Shown here: positions 48,095 through 57,518 of the stretch, piece after piece
How the letters are laid out: each line of letters starts with the position of its first letter
How positions within the stretch are numbered: position 1 is the first letter of the stretch
From: DATJPW01 sp963752855
Lineage (GTDB): Bacteria; Desulfobacterota; Desulfomonilia; Desulfomonilales; Desulfomonilaceae
Assembly (NCBI GenBank): GCA_963752855.1
Contig: CAVVZX010000045.1
Span: 1-64,000 of the forward strand
Direction: 5' to 3'
DNA: 64,000 nucleotides
Notes under the pieces: model-generated
What the model was told of the DNA's origin: nothing
What the model saw: only the letters and a program-made list of their open reading frames with translations
Database searches by the model: none
Made by a program: the position numbers and the translations under genes

Positions 48095-48505
48095 TTAATG
48101 GCCCTTCGCCATCGGCTGTACCAATTCCATCAGGATGCTGTGGGTCGCTTTGGGGTGCATAAAAGCTACGCTCATGCCATGAGCGCCTGCGCGAGGCTTT
48201 TCATCGATAAGTCTGATCCCTTTTTCCTTCAATTCGGCCACGGCTTGCTCTATATCATCCACCTCAAAAGCAATGTGGTGGATGCCTTCGCCGTTGTTGT
48301 CCAGAAATTTCTTGATGGAGGAGGACCCGGAAACGTCCTGTAACAACTCTATTGAGCTGTCTCCCACAGGGATGAACCCGATCTTCATTCCCTGATAGTC
48401 CTCAGTATGAACAAGATCGAGCGGCAATGCTCCCGTAAACAGATTGAGCGCAGCATCCAGGTCTTTTACGACTATGCCCAGATGAGCTATCCTCTTAATT
48501 TTCAT
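48095..48505 (-). CDS. mce: Methylmalonyl-CoA epimerase
   Basis: 136 residues in the vicinal oxygen chelate fold. The metal-binding residues sit in RIAHLGIVVKD (His near 8), GEGIHHIAFEVDD (His near 82) and HSILMELVQP (Glu near 129). It interconverts the (R) and (S) forms of methylmalonyl-CoA so the mutase can use the carboxylase product. AAAAGGAGG precedes the ATG at a good distance. It runs with the biotin carrier, OYE and mutase genes on the same strand. The frame is intact. Confidence 0.95.
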   Translation of the reverse strand: MKIKRIAHLGIVVKDLDAALNLFTGALPLDLVHTEDYQGMKIGFIPVGDSSIELLQDVSGSSSIKKFLDNNGEGIHHIAFEVDDIEQAVAELKEKGIRLIDEKPRAGAHGMSVAFMHPKATHSILMELVQPMAKGH

Positions 48506-48590
48506 ATGAGCCTCCTTTTGAATCCGTCAGAGCTTTTCCGCTGATTTTCCGACCGTTAAAACAGTTTCAGCGTTTAAGGAAGATAGCTGG

Positions 48591-48806
48591 CTAATCACTG
48601 CTGGATGTGCTACCGGAACTCTTGCCTTTATTTGCATAATCCGTCACATACCACCCAGTTCCCTTGAGCACAAATGTAGAATGAGAAATCAATCGGTGCG
48701 AATGACCGCCGCAGCTTGGGCATTTATCGATAGGAGCATCGGAAAACTTCTGCATTTCCTCAAATTCATTTCCGCATGCGTCACAAAGATACTCGTAAAC
48801 CGGCAT
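48591..48806 (-). CDS. FmdB-family zinc ribbon protein
   Basis: 71 residues. MPVYEYLCDACGNEFEEMQ opens with the first CxxC, and DKCPSCGG carries the second, forming a small zinc ribbon; the tail is Gly/Ser-rich. Named for a putative regulator of the formamidase operon, the family's real role is unknown. GGAGGAGG is five bases before the ATG. It is 25 bases after the HExxH gene, probably in one operon. Confidence 0.92.
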   Translation of the reverse strand: MPVYEYLCDACGNEFEEMQKFSDAPIDKCPSCGGHSHRLISHSTFVLKGTGWYVTDYANKGKSSGSTSSSD

Positions 48807-48831
48807 GGAGCCTCCTCCGTTTATTGTTCTC

Positions 48832-49354
48832 TTAATTTGCTTTTTGCGGCAGATCGTTGCGATCTGCGTACTTGGCCAAAAGCTGATCTGTGTTAGTTAC
48901 GCCTGACAATATTTCTCGGGTAATGGACTGAACCAGACTTTCTTCCTTTTGCCGGAGGCCGGGTTCAGCAAAAAAATCCACGTTGAATTTCTTGAATCGG
49001 ACAACATGAATCAATTCATGGGTAAGCACAAACAGACTAATGGTCCAGAGATCATGTTGTGATTGGCGCAACAACGCCCTCAAGATATTTGGGTCCTGTA
49101 GCACAATACCATATCGTTCCGGGACAGGCTTTGTCTCACGGTCTATCCGCGCCTTGTATCGAATGACATTAGCGAAAACATCCGGTTCGTAAAGTCCCCT
49201 GGTTCACCTGCTTTAGCGTGAGAATCGTGTAAGGCTCGCTTTTCCAGTGGTCTTTATCAAGATCGAAATGCTTTTGCGTCAGTCGTTCGGCCAATGACGC
49301 CGCCCGGCAGATAGTCATCAGATCGGACGCTGTGAAAAGTCCCGCAGCTCCCAT
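48832..49354 (-). CDS. Putative metal-dependent protein with HExxH motif, frameshifted
   Basis: Two frames join near 49198: from MGAAGLFTASDLMTICRAAS through YTILTLKQVNQG, then LYEPDVFANVIRYKARIDRE and the rest to 48832, about 174 residues. The segment LFVLTHELIHVVRFKKF has an HExxH metal-binding site in a helix, as in zincin peptidases, but the third ligand is not obvious. No signal peptide. It is followed by fmdB and preceded by a COX24-like small gene on the same strand. I do not recognise the family beyond that. Confidence 0.65.
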
Positions 49355-49365
49355 TGAAAGCCCGC

Positions 49366-49455
49366 CTACTTGTTCCGGTGTCGCTGCTTTGCCCGGAGTT
49401 TCTTGTACTTATGCTTGCGCATCTTCTTGCGCCGTTTCTTGACTACACTCCCCAT
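49366..49455 (-). CDS. AURKAIP1/COX24-domain mini-protein (29 residues)
   Basis: ATG at 49455 after GAGGTG; encodes MGSVVKKRRKKMRKHKYKKL and nine more basic residues, the full pattern of the AURKAIP1/COX24 domain, related to a mitochondrial small ribosomal subunit protein and to tiny basic ribosome-associated proteins in bacteria. It probably binds rRNA; this role is inferred from the family. It ends 11 bases before the HExxH gene starts. Confidence 0.75.
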   Translation of the reverse strand: MGSVVKKRRKKMRKHKYKKLRAKQRHRNK

Positions 49456-49731
49456 TCACACCTCGCTGGAATTCGTAAAGTACTTACAGTTACCAGTTTC
49501 TCGCGGCTGTGTCAAATCGTCAGTCGACTCACTGCGGCGTCATGATCGCGAAATACGTTGACATGCCTCTCGGGACCATGGGCAGACAAACAACAATTTA
49601 AGGCGCTATTTCCATTTGTCAACCACCCTGGCGGAGAATAATTCGGTCACAAGCGAATTGTTTGGTCCTATCGTCATTGAACTGCGATCGACGCTCTCCG
49701 GTCTTATGCGGTGAATGCTGGGCCATTGTTC

Positions 49732-49760
49732 TTGACATCGGTAGTAAAGTTAAATATAAA
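49732..49760 (+). promoter_or_regulatory. Sigma-70 promoter of the rrf2 gene
   Basis: TTGACA at 49732-49737, exactly 17 bases, TATAAA at 49755-49760; 44 bases before the start codon. The AT-rich stretch with CCTAGTC just downstream could hold the operator for autoregulation. The remaining 49456-49731 gap shows nothing else. Confidence 0.75.
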
Positions 49761-49804
49761 TTGTCCTAGTCTTTTTTAATGTAAGAATCTCACGGGGAAT
49801 TGTT

Positions 49805-50272
49805 ATGCGTATTACCACAACGAGCCGATACGGGGTCAGGGCCCTCTTCGATGTCGCTTATCACGGGGGAGGACAACCCACTCAAATCAAAGATATATCC
49901 AGGCGGCAAAAGATTTCTCAACGATATCTTGAACAAATCTTCAACAAGTTATTGAAAGCCGGCCTTCTCAAGAGCAGGCGCGGGCCTCGCGGTGGTTACA
50001 TGCTGTCCCGCGATCCATCGGAAATTTCTGTTGGAGATGTTGTTACCGCGGCCCAAGGCCCGATTGTCCCTGTCCGATGTCTTTCGGAAGACGCAGCGAA
50101 ACGAAAATTCTGTGACGTTTTCGACAGTTGCATCACGAGGCACGTTTGGAAGCAGACTCAAAACCTGCTGATAGATTATTACGGATCCGTGTCCATCGCG
50201 GATCTCTGCGCTCTCGCACGTAAGCAAGGCGTTTCCCGGGATTTGGATAACAAATATATGTATTTTATCTGA
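49805..50272 (+). CDS. Rrf2-family transcriptional regulator, probably iron-sulfur sensing
   Basis: 155 residues. The winged helix spans MRITTTSRYGVRALFDVAYH to RGPRGGYMLSRDP with recognition helix around SQRYLEQIFNKLLKAGL. Three cysteines, CLSEDAAKRKFCDVFDSC, at the position of the IscR cluster ligands suggest a [2Fe-2S] cluster. Such proteins control iron-sulfur assembly or cysteine genes; no isc/suf genes follow here, so the targets are unknown. The frame is intact. Confidence 0.9.
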   Translation: MRITTTSRYGVRALFDVAYHGGGQPTQIKDISRRQKISQRYLEQIFNKLLKAGLLKSRRGPRGGYMLSRDPSEISVGDVVTAAQGPIVPVRCLSEDAAKRKFCDVFDSCITRHVWKQTQNLLIDYYGSVSIADLCALARKQGVSRDLDNKYMYFI

Positions 50273-50546
50273 GCGACCATCGGGGTTGCGGAGAACCCGG
50301 TTGAAGCGATCCGCCGGGTAATTAATCCTGCGCATTGGTTAACATTGCCCCCAGCTCATAGACCCCCACCGCCCTGTGATTTAGATGTCAACCCGTCCTA
50401 CCCGAGTTCGGAAAGGCGCTGTAAAAAATAATATTAATCGTGTTAAACTCTTGTATACTGAGTGGGTCTCATGGCAAGGGGACCGTCGAGCTGTGAGCGC
50501 ATGAAAAAAACGATTATACTGCTTAGTCGGTCCCGGAGAGGCTGAT

Positions 50547-51870
50547 ATGAGAAAAGTCTTATTCAAGCCGTCAAGTGTTGCATTGTTTTTTGGGCTCTGG
50601 ATGGTCGGCGGCGCGTGCTCAATTTCAGTTGGTCACGCGCACGATGCACAGACGGGCACAAGTTTGATTCAATCCCATTCCGGGCCGGAATATTCCGGCG
50701 CCCCGCCGGGGAGCGCAGTCTTAGGCTTTCCTGGAAATATTAGTCGGAATATTGTCAGCGCCGAAGCTCAATCTCAAGGGTCGGGGGCGAATAAAACCCA
50801 AAAAGGCGCGGGCTTTTGGCAGAGCGAAGAACTCAACATTTTGGGCGTCGGAATAGGGATCGGCGATGTAGATGGGGATGGACGGAACGAAGTTATTATT
50901 TCAGATCCAGGCAACGTGTACGTGTATCGGGTTAATGAAGACAAGCTGACAAAACTGGCGGAATATTCGGCAAAGACATTGGAGATTAAAGCCATAGACG
51001 TGGCCAAAATAAGGAAACAAGGCCCATCCAGGATTTATGTGACCGCTCAGAATCGCGGCAGCATCGCCTCCTTTGTTCTCGAATTCAGGAACGGCGCCTT
51101 GGTCCCGATTGTTACGGATTTCCCATATTACCTGCGCGTGATCAATTACCCGACCTATGGACCCATTCTTCTCGGACAGCAAAAAGGTCAAAGGAGACCG
51201 TATGAAGGCCCGGTCTATCGTCTGGGCGACAAAGGCGACGAATTGGAGGTTCTGGGACGGTTCGGGACTCCTTTGAAAATTCCGATATTCGGATTCGCTA
51301 TTGGCGATCTGGAGGGGAAGAGCAAGCCTCTCATTGCCGCGTACGACAGGAACGATCATATACGGGTTTACACCCCTGAAGGAAAAAGATTACTTGTTTC
51401 GACGGATTATTATGGCGGTTCCGATGTAATTCTTAGAATGCACGGACCGGAGGAAAAATCGAAGGAAGGGACTCTGGATGATCCGAATGTCGGCGTCAGA
51501 AGGCTATTGCAGGCCGCGCATGTTGATGACGGATCTTCAGGGTAAGTCAGGGCAGCAGATTCTCGCTTCAACTCATAGTTCAGGGACTTTAAGAATACTC
51601 AGTCGCACTAAGATGCTCGAAGAAGGTCAGGTTGTTGCCTTACAATGGAACGGGGACGCTCTGGAAGAAAAATGGCGGACACCGAAGATTGCTGGAATGA
51701 TAATAGATTTTACCGTGGATACACTCCCGGGAATGGGCCGCAGATTAATTGTGTTGGAGAGAAAGAAGACGGATTGGTTCGCGTTCCTCAGGTCCAGAAC
51801 GCAAGTTAGAGCTTATGACCTCGATTCTCTGAGTACGGGAGTGACTGCAAGCGTCGGAACGAACCGTTAA
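50547..51870 (+). CDS. Secreted FG-GAP/VCBS-repeat protein, frameshifted
   Basis: Signal peptide at residues 1-31 (VALFFGLWMVGGACSISVGHA). The beta-propeller-like part includes GIGIGDVDGDGRNEVIISDPG near residue 112, the calcium-binding DxDxDG loop of FG-GAP repeats, and further degenerate blades (FGFAIGDLEGKSKPLIAAYD). The first frame ends at 51545; the second from about 51500 continues PRMLMTDLQGKSGQQILAST to 51870. Joined length is about 440 residues. Exported; it might be a peptidoglycan-associated or adhesion factor. Family members are common in Desulfobacterota without known function. Confidence 0.75.
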
Positions 51871-52004
51871 GCAGAGTGAGCGACGTCTCGGGCGCGAAGG
51901 GAAATTATCCTTGACACGGTCTGAGCGCCGATAAATAATCATCGACAAATGAGCCTTAGGATCTATGATACACTTTAGTGATTTGGTAAGGGCGGTTCGA
52001 ACTT

Positions 52005-52742
52005 ATGCCCGCGATTTATGACATTTACGAAAGAAAGAATTATCGAAACCGGATTCCGATGGCCCATGCGGTGAGTTTTGAGTTGGAAGTCCGGGAAACA
52101 AAGCTCCACATTCAGGCCGAAAGTGACTTGAGCGCCAGGGCTAAGGATGCGGTTTTCCGTTATCGCTACCAAATTGAGGAGTACCTTAGACAACATCCTG
52201 CCTTCCGGGAAACTGCCGGCCCGGTACAAGTTTATGCCTCAGCGCCGGAAATAGTTCGATATAGCGATCTTTCGAGTCACAATACCGGTGTCGCTCCTAT
52301 GACTTGTGTGAGCGGAGCCATTGCGGACTTTGTCGGCAGGGATTTGGGACAGGACTCTGCGAGACTCATCGTCGCCAGCGGTGGAGATGCGTTCATTCGT
52401 TGCGCGCTCCCGCTTGATGTTTATCTGTATGCTCAAGGATCTCCCATGCACGACCGCTTGGTTCTGGCCTTGCCGGTCATGAACAACCCGTTCGGGGTCT
52501 CCACTTATGTCCCAGGTCACGGGGTTCACGCTGTAACGGTGGTGGCCAGGTCCGCGTGCTGGGCAGCCTCCTATGCAAGGGATATAGGAGATCGTCTCGT
52601 CCGAGGTGAGCGTCTCAAATCGGTTTTGGATCGAGCGGGGAGATATCTGGATGTGGGCGGGCTCGTCATAATAGCAGGCGCAAGTATGGTTGCCGGTGGC
52701 GATCTGGTGCTGCGTTGCGCTAACGGAGACTCGATCGCCTGA
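52005..52742 (+). CDS. UPF0280 / ApbE-like family protein
   Basis: 245 residues. The start DIYERKNYRN, then VSFELEVRETKLHIQAESDL, and the core VAPMTCVSGAIADFVGRDL with VASGGDAFIRC mark the UPF0280 family, a branch of the ApbE fold. ApbE proteins bind FAD or transfer FMN; the role of this branch is not established. No strong ribosome site is seen at the ATG. A phosphodiesterase gene follows 15 bases on, so the genes to 54.2 kb may form one unit. Confidence 0.85.
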   Translation: MPAIYDIYERKNYRNRIPMAHAVSFELEVRETKLHIQAESDLSARAKDAVFRYRYQIEEYLRQHPAFRETAGPVQVYASAPEIVRYSDLSSHNTGVAPMTCVSGAIADFVGRDLGQDSARLIVASGGDAFIRCALPLDVYLYAQGSPMHDRLVLALPVMNNPFGVSTYVPGHGVHAVTVVARSACWAASYARDIGDRLVRGERLKSVLDRAGRYLDVGGLVIIAGASMVAGGDLVLRCANGDSIA

Positions 52743-52757
52743 AATAAATATACGAAT

Positions 52758-53249
52758 ATGAAAATCGGCGTCCTTTCCGATACTCACTTGTCATCCCCGG
52801 ACCCCCGGCTGGAGTACATCCTGGAACAGCTATTCCGCTCCGATGACATGATTCTGCACGCGGGTGATATAGCGTCGCACAGTGTTCTGAAGCGACTCGA
52901 GGAAAAAGGCGTTTTGGCGGTATGCGGGAATATGGACGATTACGAAGTGGCGGAAGCGCTGCCTCAAAAGAGAATTATTGCAGTTGACGGGATGCGCATC
53001 GCACTGATTCATGGTTGGGGAGGCAAGCAAGGACTTCGCGAAAGGCTGCTGGCGCGGCTGAAATCCGACAACCCGGATATCGTCGTCTATGGACATTCAC
53101 ACGTTGCCTTCTGGGGCGAAGTGAACGGCACAATGATGTTCAATCCGGGCGCCGCGGCTCACAACCCTTACGGAGAAGTGGGAACCGTTGGCCGAATTGA
53201 GATTGTTGAGGGAAATGTTGAAGCCGCTTTCTTGCCCATCAATAAATAA
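52758..53249 (+). CDS. YfcE-type metallophosphoesterase
   Basis: 163 residues with the five calcineurin-type motifs: SDTHLSSPD near residue 6, HAGDI near residue 36, GNMDD near residue 58, HGWGG near residue 82 and GHSHVAF near residue 107. Two metal ions and these residues hydrolyse phosphodiesters; the natural substrate is unknown. The frame is intact. Confidence 0.93.
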   Translation: MKIGVLSDTHLSSPDPRLEYILEQLFRSDDMILHAGDIASHSVLKRLEEKGVLAVCGNMDDYEVAEALPQKRIIAVDGMRIALIHGWGGKQGLRERLLARLKSDNPDIVVYGHSHVAFWGEVNGTMMFNPGAAAHNPYGEVGTVGRIEIVEGNVEAAFLPINK

Positions 53250-53315
53250 ACATGGCAGAATTGTCCCAGGGGCGCCCGGGCCGCTCCCTGTGTAAAGGAT
53301 TTAGTCAAGGCGATT

Positions 53316-53831
53316 ATGGATAGAATTTGGGCCCCGTGGCGCATAGATTATATTGTCGGTGGAGAGAGGGAATCCGGCTGCATTTTCTGTTCTAAGTCCG
53401 CGTCGGACGAAGATGACAGAAATTTGATTGTTCATCGCGGACAAGGGGCATTCACGATGATGAATAAGTTCCCCTATAATAATGGACATGTTCTTGTTGC
53501 GCCCTATAGGCATGCTCCGGATATCTGCCAGCTTGACAGCGAGGAGAACAAACTCCTATTGGAAGAGGTGTGTCGCTCCCTAAGCGTGATCCGAGAGGTT
53601 ATGCACGCGGAGGGGTTCAACGTAGGGATCAATATCGGAGCAGTGGCGGGGGCCGGATTTGCGGACCATGTTCATTATCATATTGTCCCGCGGTGGAACG
53701 GTGACACGAATATCATGCCGGTTCTGGCGGACGTAAAGATTATTCCTGAGCATCTCTTAAGCACCTGCCGAAAATTGCGTGACCGTTTCAGCCTTTTGTA
53801 TTCGGATTCGCCAAATGAGGTGAAGAAATGA
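53316..53831 (+). CDS. HIT-family hydrolase
   Basis: 171 residues. The start DRIWAPWRIDYI and a CIFC zinc pair are typical of the ApaH-like/FHIT branch; the histidine triad is HVHYHIVPRW near residue 113, which splits dinucleoside polyphosphates or AMP conjugates. Its stop overlaps the start of the LapA gene by four bases, so the two are co-translated. The frame is intact. Confidence 0.93.
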   Translation: MDRIWAPWRIDYIVGGERESGCIFCSKSASDEDDRNLIVHRGQGAFTMMNKFPYNNGHVLVAPYRHAPDICQLDSEENKLLLEEVCRSLSVIREVMHAEGFNVGINIGAVAGAGFADHVHYHIVPRWNGDTNIMPVLADVKIIPEHLLSTCRKLRDRFSLLYSDSPNEVKK

Positions 53832-54241
53832 AATTTGTCAAGCGGCTGATAGAATTGGCCTTTATCATATTGATTATTTCATTATTTATGAAAAATAAAG
53901 ACGTTGAGTTTCAGATAGCCTATTTCGGGCTTTCAGAGCCGATCAAAATAGCTTTCTGGGAATTGGTGGTCATTTGTGTCTCGATCGGAATTATTATTGC
54001 AGCGTTGGGTGATTTGGTTACACAATTGAAATGGAGAAATGAGAGGCGCAGAATGATCAAGTCTGAACAGGACCATGAGGCTGAAATAGCTCGCTTAAAT
54101 GGCCTCATCAAAGGCTTGGAGACGGAAAATCAGCGCTTAAGCAAGGATTTGGAGGCGGCGACCAGGGAGCCTCCTTCATCAGAAAGCACGCATTCTTATT
54201 CGGACATTGCCGGGCCCTCCGGGGCTCAATCGGAAGTTTAG
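53828..54241 (+). CDS. LapA-domain membrane protein
   Basis: 137 residues. Two membrane helices (LIELAFIILIISLFM and IAFWELVVICVSIGIIIAALGDL) with a short loop, followed by a basic segment and a coiled coil (EAEIARLNGLIKGLETENQRL) in the cytoplasm: the LapA (DUF1049) plan. In E. coli LapA takes part with LapB in lipopolysaccharide assembly; that role here is inferred. Overlaps the HIT gene by ATGA. Confidence 0.85.
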   Translation: MKFVKRLIELAFIILIISLFMKNKDVEFQIAYFGLSEPIKIAFWELVVICVSIGIIIAALGDLVTQLKWRNERRRMIKSEQDHEAEIARLNGLIKGLETENQRLSKDLEAATREPPSSESTHSYSDIAGPSGAQSEV

Positions 54242-54339
54242 AACTGCTCCGTCATGCCTCAGACAGATCACGTATACGGATGTCATAGGCATCTTTTGGG
54301 GCTGGTCGGTCTGCATATTTTTCTGGCGTCAAAATAAAC

Positions 54340-55278
54340 ATGGAAATTATTCGCGTTCGCGAAAAGATCTATCACAATCTGAAAGCTCCTTCCGTCGCGC
54401 TGGGAAACTTTGACGGCGTGCACCTGGGACATCAGGAGATACTCCGGCAGACGGTCAAATCCGCCAGGCCCAAAGGCCGGGACGCCGTTGTTTATACTTT
54501 CGATCCTCATCCTCGTCTTGTGCTGAAGAAAGCCCCTGAAATCCCACGGATAAGCACACCCAACGAACGGGCCGATATTCTGGAGCATTTGGGGATCGAC
54601 ATTCTAATCCTGGCTGAGTTTACCCTGGAATTTGCCGCGCTGTCGCCCGAAGACTTCGTGGAGAACGTGCTGGTTGAGGAGCTTGGTACCAGAGATCTGT
54701 TTGTGGGACAGAATTATCGTTTTGGTAAGAATCGGGAGGGAACTATTGACACACTGAAAAGGATGGCGCCGGAATTGAATTTCAGAGTCCACGTGGTACA
54801 ACCTGTGCGGGTCGGCGACACAGTGGTTTCGTCAAGCAAAATAAGGGAAGAATTGGCGCGAGGAGAGATCCGCAAAGCCAACGAACTCCTTGGCCGGGAA
54901 TTCACCATCGAAGGCCGGGTGATTCACGGGCACCATAGAGGCAAGGCGCTTGGGATACCCACCGCGAATATCAAGCCTGAAGTCAAGCTTCATCCGCCAG
55001 AGGGAGTTTACGCTGTTTATTGCAAGGTAGGAGAATCAATTTATAAAGGTGTTATGAATATAGGTTTCAATCCGACCTTTCGCGATCGTAGAGTCTCGTA
55101 CGAAGTTCACATTCTCGATTTTGATCAAGAAATCTACGGCGAAATAATAAGGGCTTACATGGTGGAACGACTCAGACCTGAAATGAAATTTGATGGAGTC
55201 GAATCACTAAAGAGTCAAATCTGGAAAGATGTCGAGCTTAGCAGAAAAATCCTGGTTGGCGCCCCGAAAATGCCTTAG
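54340..55278 (+). CDS. ribF: Bifunctional riboflavin kinase/FAD synthetase
   Basis: 312 residues. The N-terminal FAD synthetase has LGNFDGVHLGHQ near residue 22 and FDPHPRLVL; SSSKIREELARGEI near residue 168 links to the riboflavin kinase domain with GKALGIPTANI near residue 205 and GVYAVYCKVG. It makes FMN and FAD from riboflavin. The frame is intact. The gap after it (55279-55491) holds only palindromes such as GACCGGCAAGGCGCCGGTC. Confidence 0.96.
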   Translation: MEIIRVREKIYHNLKAPSVALGNFDGVHLGHQEILRQTVKSARPKGRDAVVYTFDPHPRLVLKKAPEIPRISTPNERADILEHLGIDILILAEFTLEFAALSPEDFVENVLVEELGTRDLFVGQNYRFGKNREGTIDTLKRMAPELNFRVHVVQPVRVGDTVVSSSKIREELARGEIRKANELLGREFTIEGRVIHGHHRGKALGIPTANIKPEVKLHPPEGVYAVYCKVGESIYKGVMNIGFNPTFRDRRVSYEVHILDFDQEIYGEIIRAYMVERLRPEMKFDGVESLKSQIWKDVELSRKILVGAPKMP

Positions 55279-55491
55279 CCTATCATTATTGGCTACTGAC
55301 TCTGACAAGCAAAGAAGTGAACAATGGCTAACAAAGTCATTCCCGTATCACCGGGAATCCCGGAGTTCTCTCCGAGAAAAGTGGGATCTAGCGCCTCTCG
55401 ATCCCCGCTGCCCTATGAAAACCGTAAGACCATGACCGGCAAGGCGCCGGTCAATCCGGACCGTTAATGGTCTCTTCGATAGGTAGCGCTC

Positions 55492-55689
55492 ATGCCTAAC
55501 GACTTGGACAAGACCGATGTTTTTCAATTGCCTGAGGATCTCTTGCAGAAAGTGCAAGAATTATCTTTACGCCTGGGGGAATCCAGTCGCGCCATAGTTA
55601 TCGCTGCCGTGGATCATTTTATACGGATTCCCGAGGAACAGCGAAAAGCGTCTCTCAGGGCGACTTCCATAAGAAGGCGAGGTTGGTAA
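55492..55689 (+). CDS. Small ribbon-helix-helix-like protein
   Basis: 65 residues: a short strand (DVFQLPEDL), then helices LLQKVQELSLRLGESSRAIVIAAVDHFI and a basic tail ending RRRGW. This is the layout of RHH DNA-binding proteins such as antitoxins or CopG-type repressors. No toxin gene is adjacent. A weak GGTAG motif precedes the ATG. Confidence 0.55.
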   Translation: MPNDLDKTDVFQLPEDLLQKVQELSLRLGESSRAIVIAAVDHFIRIPEEQRKASLRATSIRRRGW

Positions 55690-55725
55690 TAATCTGCGTT
55701 TAGGACGAAGCCGCGAAGTCGATTC

Positions 55726-56136
55726 CTATCTCTGCTCCCCCTTTTGGCATTCGTACGTGTACCTGGAGTGCATGAGACAATCGTTGTATAGTTCACGTTT
55801 GCTGCGATTCAGCGGTGAGCCTATGTATCCCCCATATTTCAGCCAGTTCTTATACAACTCATAAATAGGGATTCCGTATAAGTCGTAGTACGTCTGTAAA
55901 TCAGAAGACGGAGATCGATTAGAGTTGTACTTGTATATGTCGTAATTCTCGAAATTATCCGCGACCAGGAGAAACGACCCAGAGCCCGGAACCATGGTTG
56001 ATACTTCACTTTGCCGCATCGAATCAAAACGGCCTGACGGGCTGTCCGATTCTTGCGACAAAGCGGAATGCATGTAAAACGACAATCCTGCCGCCGTAAT
56101 CAAGCCCACAAATAAAACGATCAACATACGCTTCAT
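55726..56136 (-). CDS. Hypothetical exported Tyr-rich protein
   Basis: 136 residues, with AGGAGGA before the ATG. A signal peptide or anchor at the start (MLIVLFVGLITAAGLSFY) is followed by a Ser-rich segment and a Tyr-rich C-terminal part (YDIYKYNSN, TYYDLYGIPIYELYKNWLKYGG) with two cysteines near the end (NDCLMHSRYTYEC). Unknown family; probably periplasmic. Confidence 0.65.
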   Translation of the reverse strand: MKRMLIVLFVGLITAAGLSFYMHSALSQESDSPSGRFDSMRQSEVSTMVPGSGSFLLVADNFENYDIYKYNSNRSPSSDLQTYYDLYGIPIYELYKNWLKYGGYIGSPLNRSKRELYNDCLMHSRYTYECQKGEQR

Positions 56137-56642
56137 ACTATTCCTCCTGCGGATCTCAAGCGCCGACTTGAACAGCCGAGCGGAACGCTCCTAAGTGGCT
56201 CATAAGCTCATATATACGGTGGGCACGTAGGAGCCTCGTGTCAATGTAATCAATATAATGTCGATTCTCAAGCAAACATTGATATGAGGAGGAAGAATTA
56301 CTGACCTGCGATCTCCGGTTAGTATCGGATGCGGTCGAGCATTGAAGTTGCAACGCTCCGCCGACCTAGAAACCAGGTCGCTCACGCAAGGAGACTACAA
56401 ATCAGTTTATTTTGTGAACATCATCGACAAAGGCTGCGGTTATTTGCGTAATCGCCGATAGGGATATGTGAGAAAGACTAGGATTCGAGGGCGGTTTGAT
56501 GGCAGATGGCCACGATTCCCGGCCTTGCCCAACTCGTGGCGCTAAATAGGAGAGGGCGGGTTTCACCCGCCCTTGACCCATAATCCAAGATGCGCAAACA
56601 AAACTTGCCGCACAGCATCCGGCTTTTGCCAAGTCTTTCAAA
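56137..56642. other. Gap of about 500 bases before the folD 3-prime end
   Basis: No convincing gene. A GAGGAGGAAGAATT stretch at 56286 looks like a ribosome site but has no frame after it. The only structure is the hairpin at 56553-56573. Confidence 0.45.
56553..56573 (-). terminator. Hairpin, possible terminator of folD
   Basis: AGGGCGGGT, loop TTC, ACCCGCCCT: nine pairs, 70 bases after the folD stop on the minus strand. The following T run is weak, so it may only stabilise the message. Confidence 0.4.
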
Positions 56643-57518
56643 TCATTTCATGGTTTCCTTGGCAGCGGTCAACGTGTTCATCATAAGCATGGCGATGGTC
56701 ATGGGACCCACCCCGCCGGGAACGGGTGTAATAGCCGCGGCTTTTTCCTTCACCTCGTCGAAAGCCACATCCCCGACCAATTTGAAGCCTTTTTCCGTGC
56801 CGGGGGCATCAACTCTGTTTATACCAACGTCGATGACCACTACGCCTTCTTTGACCATATCACCCTTGAGGTACTCAGGTTTGCCGATTGCAGCGATTAT
56901 AATATCCGCGGCTTTGCATTTTTCCTTAAGATTTTTGGTTTTGGTGTGCAACATGGTGACTGTGGCGTTCATGTTGCGCTGGTCTAACATGTTGGATAGC
57001 GGTCGGCCTACGATGTTGCTCCGGCCCAGAATTACCACATCAGCGCCCGCGGTTTCGAATCCGCCCCTTTTGATCAACTCGATTACTCCCGCTGGCGTGC
57101 AAGGAAGGAAACGAACCTCCCCGATGCTTATCAAGCCTACGTTATAAGGATGAAAACAGTCCACATCCTTCTCCGGGAGAATCGCTCGAAGGATCTTGGT
57201 TTCCGGAATATGCTTGGGAAGCGGGAGCTGACAAAGGATTCCGTGAACCGATTTGTCGTTGTTGTATTTGCCGATAACTTCGAGAAGCTGTTCTGTCGTG
57301 GTATCGGCCGGTAGCCGAGATTCCAGCGACTTGATACCGATGTACTCGCAGGCCTTTTTCTTATTGCTCACGTACACCTTTGACGCGGGATCCTCACCCA
57401 CCAGGATCACCGACAGGCAAGGCTCTAAACCTTGGGCCTTCAGTTTTGTCACTTCAATCTTAAGCTCGTCCTTGATCTGCTGCGATACTTCGTTACCACT
57501 GATGATTTTGGCCGACAT
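56643..57518 (-). CDS. folD: Methylenetetrahydrofolate dehydrogenase/cyclohydrolase
   Basis: 291 residues from the ATG at 57518 after AAGGAGG; the longer frame from 57545 would include the ribosome site. Catalytic YVSNKKKACEYIGI near residue 50 (Tyr and Lys), QLPLPKHI near residue 98 and the cofactor motif GRSNIVGRP near residue 165 are all present. It oxidises methylene-THF and hydrolyses methenyl-THF in the cytoplasm; in acetogens and CO2 fixers it works in the methyl branch of the Wood-Ljungdahl pathway, which fits the cooC and DUF3786 genes next to it. The frame is intact. Confidence 0.96.
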   Translation of the reverse strand: MSAKIISGNEVSQQIKDELKIEVTKLKAQGLEPCLSVILVGEDPASKVYVSNKKKACEYIGIKSLESRLPADTTTEQLLEVIGKYNNDKSVHGILCQLPLPKHIPETKILRAILPEKDVDCFHPYNVGLISIGEVRFLPCTPAGVIELIKRGGFETAGADVVILGRSNIVGRPLSNMLDQRNMNATVTMLHTKTKNLKEKCKAADIIIAAIGKPEYLKGDMVKEGVVVIDVGINRVDAPGTEKGFKLVGDVAFDEVKEKAAAITPVPGGVGPMTIAMLMMNTLTAAKETMK

